From Bacteroidota bacterium (lineage in GTDB: Bacteria > Bacteroidota > Ignavibacteria > Kryptoniales > JAKASW01), in the NCBI GenBank assembly GCA_021794075.1, contig JAJYRM010000040.1, forward strand, positions 1 to 35,058: a stretch of 35,058 bases of DNA, in the 5' to 3' direction. The position numbers and the translations under genes are program-made. Shown here one piece after another: positions 34,174-35,058 of this stretch (position 1 is the first letter of the stretch; the number at the start of each line of letters is the position of its first letter). The notes beneath the pieces are model-generated. The model did no database searches. It was not told the origin of the DNA and was given only the letters and a program-made list of their open reading frames with translations.

Positions 34174-35058
34174 ATGTCGGACAAGTTCAGATTTGTAATA
34201 ATAGGCGGCGGCAATATCGGCGGCACTTACGCGAACGCTGTAAGCAGGATTTCGGATGCTGAGATATCGGGAGTCGTTTCGCGTCAGGGACGCGCGCCAA
34301 AGTGGGCAGACGGAAGCGTCGAAGTGGCATCGTCATTAGCCTCGATGAAGTCTCCTTATGACGCCGTTATAATATGCACACCGAACGCGCTCCATCACGA
34401 GGGAACTATTGAAGCGGCGAGCCTCGGCAAGCATGTGCTCTGTGAGAAACCCATAGATATTTCCCTCGCCGCGGCCGATTCCATGATCGGAGCGTGCAGA
34501 AAAGCGGGGGTGAAGCTCGGCGTCGCTTACCAACGGAGGATGAGTCCCGATATCAAAGTTGTCAGAGAGCTTCTCAAAAAAAACAAACTGGGGAGAGTGT
34601 TTGCAGCCGAGCTGACTGTGAACAATTACCGTGACGACGCTTATTATAACAGCGGCGAGTATAGAGGGACGAAGTCAGTTGACGGCGGCGGACCGTTCAT
34701 GCAGCAGGCCTCACATTATATAGACATATACGGCTGGTTTTTCGGCAAGCCTGTGCGGGTAGTCAGCATGCTCGGCACATTTGTCCACGCCATTGAAGTT
34801 GAGGACCATGGAGCCGCGCTCCTCAGGCATGAGAACGGAATGATCGGAGTCATCGTCGCTTCGACAGCGGCAAAACCCGGGTTCGATGGGCGGATCGAGA
34901 TCCACGGTGAAAAGGGGACGCTGATTCTGGAAAATGATGTGATCGTGAAATGGGCCATCGAAGGCGAACCCAATCCTTCGAAGCCGCGTGAGATGAAGAT
35001 AGTGAGCGGCGCGTCGAGCCACACTGTCGCTGATACGGCACTTCACGAAGCAATAATT
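34174..35058 (+). CDS. Gfo/Idh/MocA-family oxidoreductase (3' end cut by window)
   Basis: An NAD(P)-dependent sugar or inositol dehydrogenase-type enzyme; 295 codons are present and the frame is open at the window end. Seen: Rossmann loop VIIGGGNIGGTYA at residues 8-20, 'DAVIICTPNALHHEGTIEAA' (the family's CTPN-x-x-H motif), and the catalytic-lysine motif HVLCEKPI near residue 90, then 'GGGPFMQQASHYIDIYGWFF' with the conserved His of the second domain at about residue 182, and the beta-sheet domain beyond. ATG at 34174; the upstream GTGA/GAAG is a poor Shine-Dalgarno. Many relatives act in sugar-nucleotide modification (for example UDP-GlcNAc 3-dehydrogenase), but the substrate cannot be told here. 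Confidence 0.93.
   Translation, partial: MSDKFRFVIIGGGNIGGTYANAVSRISDAEISGVVSRQGRAPKWADGSVEVASSLASMKSPYDAVIICTPNALHHEGTIEAASLGKHVLCEKPIDISLAAADSMIGACRKAGVKLGVAYQRRMSPDIKVVRELLKKNKLGRVFAAELTVNNYRDDAYYNSGEYRGTKSVDGGGPFMQQASHYIDIYGWFFGKPVRVVSMLGTFVHAIEVEDHGAALLRHENGMIGVIVASTAAKPGFDGRIEIHGEKGTLILENDVIVKWAIEGEPNPSKPREMKIVSGASSHTVADTALHEAII

Noticed and set aside
1-35058. CRISPR array, prophage or insertion sequence
   Set aside because: No regularly spaced repeats, no integrase or transposase and no phage structural genes were seen.

Overview
The window looks like chromosome from a member of the Ignavibacteria/Chlorobi side of the FCB (Bacteroidetes-Chlorobi) superphylum. This is inferred from protein types. 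Two proteins end in T9SS-type C-terminal sorting domains of the 'NFPNPFNPTT ... ASGVYFYRL ... KMMLLK' style, and a third in a related 'VFPNPY' domain. A PorV/PorQ-family barrel sits beside a large TonB-dependent receptor, and there are many lipoproteins. Clear Shine-Dalgarno sequences (for example AAAGGAGG) precede several genes, which is less typical of Bacteroidia. No tRNA, rRNA, CRISPR array or transposase is visible.

Layout. (1) 1-2992, minus: a compact housekeeping operon, birA > coaX > GNAT acetyltransferase > phosphohexomutase (cut by the window edge), with 1-4 base overlaps or direct abutment. (2) 3196-7501, plus: a small outer-membrane barrel, an alpha/beta hydrolase, a site-2 protease with CBS domains, and a GWxTD lipoprotein overlapping the protease gene. 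(3) 13612-7510, minus: NlpC/P60 lipoprotein > UbiD decarboxylase > small lipoprotein > M1-peptidase-like protein lacking all its zinc ligands > membrane protein > peptide deformylase. (4) 13613-21280, plus: an island of four consecutive exported-protein genes, all broken. Three are tandem paralogous Asp-box beta-propeller lipoproteins; the fourth is an S53 (sedolisin) protease with a beta-helix and a T9SS tail. Between them they carry four in-frame stop codons and two frameshifts, while the surrounding genes are intact. (5) 33318-21459, minus: a long exported-protein cluster, two T9SS-type proteins > DUF559 gene > lipoprotein > TonB-dependent receptor > PorV-like barrel > NHL-type lipoprotein. 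(6) 33463-35058, plus: a membrane-anchored cytochrome c, a strong terminator and a Gfo/Idh/MocA oxidoreductase running off the edge.

The features most worth a second look are these. The broken island has a stretch of three hairpins with possible alternative pairing ahead of it. Inside the island, a short unit is repeated after propeller 1 and after propeller 2: a strong Shine-Dalgarno, a five-codon ORF (MLMFI / MLKFI) and a hairpin with an identical 11-nt loop. A DUF559 nuclease-like gene is flanked on both sides by matching CCCCTCTCT/AGAGAGGGG hairpins inside the exported-protein cluster, and it carries a His where the family normally has a catalytic Asp. The M1-like protein keeps the family fold signatures but has RELGY in place of HExxH.

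All calls come from reading the sequence and its translations. No database search, folding program or composition calculation was run.
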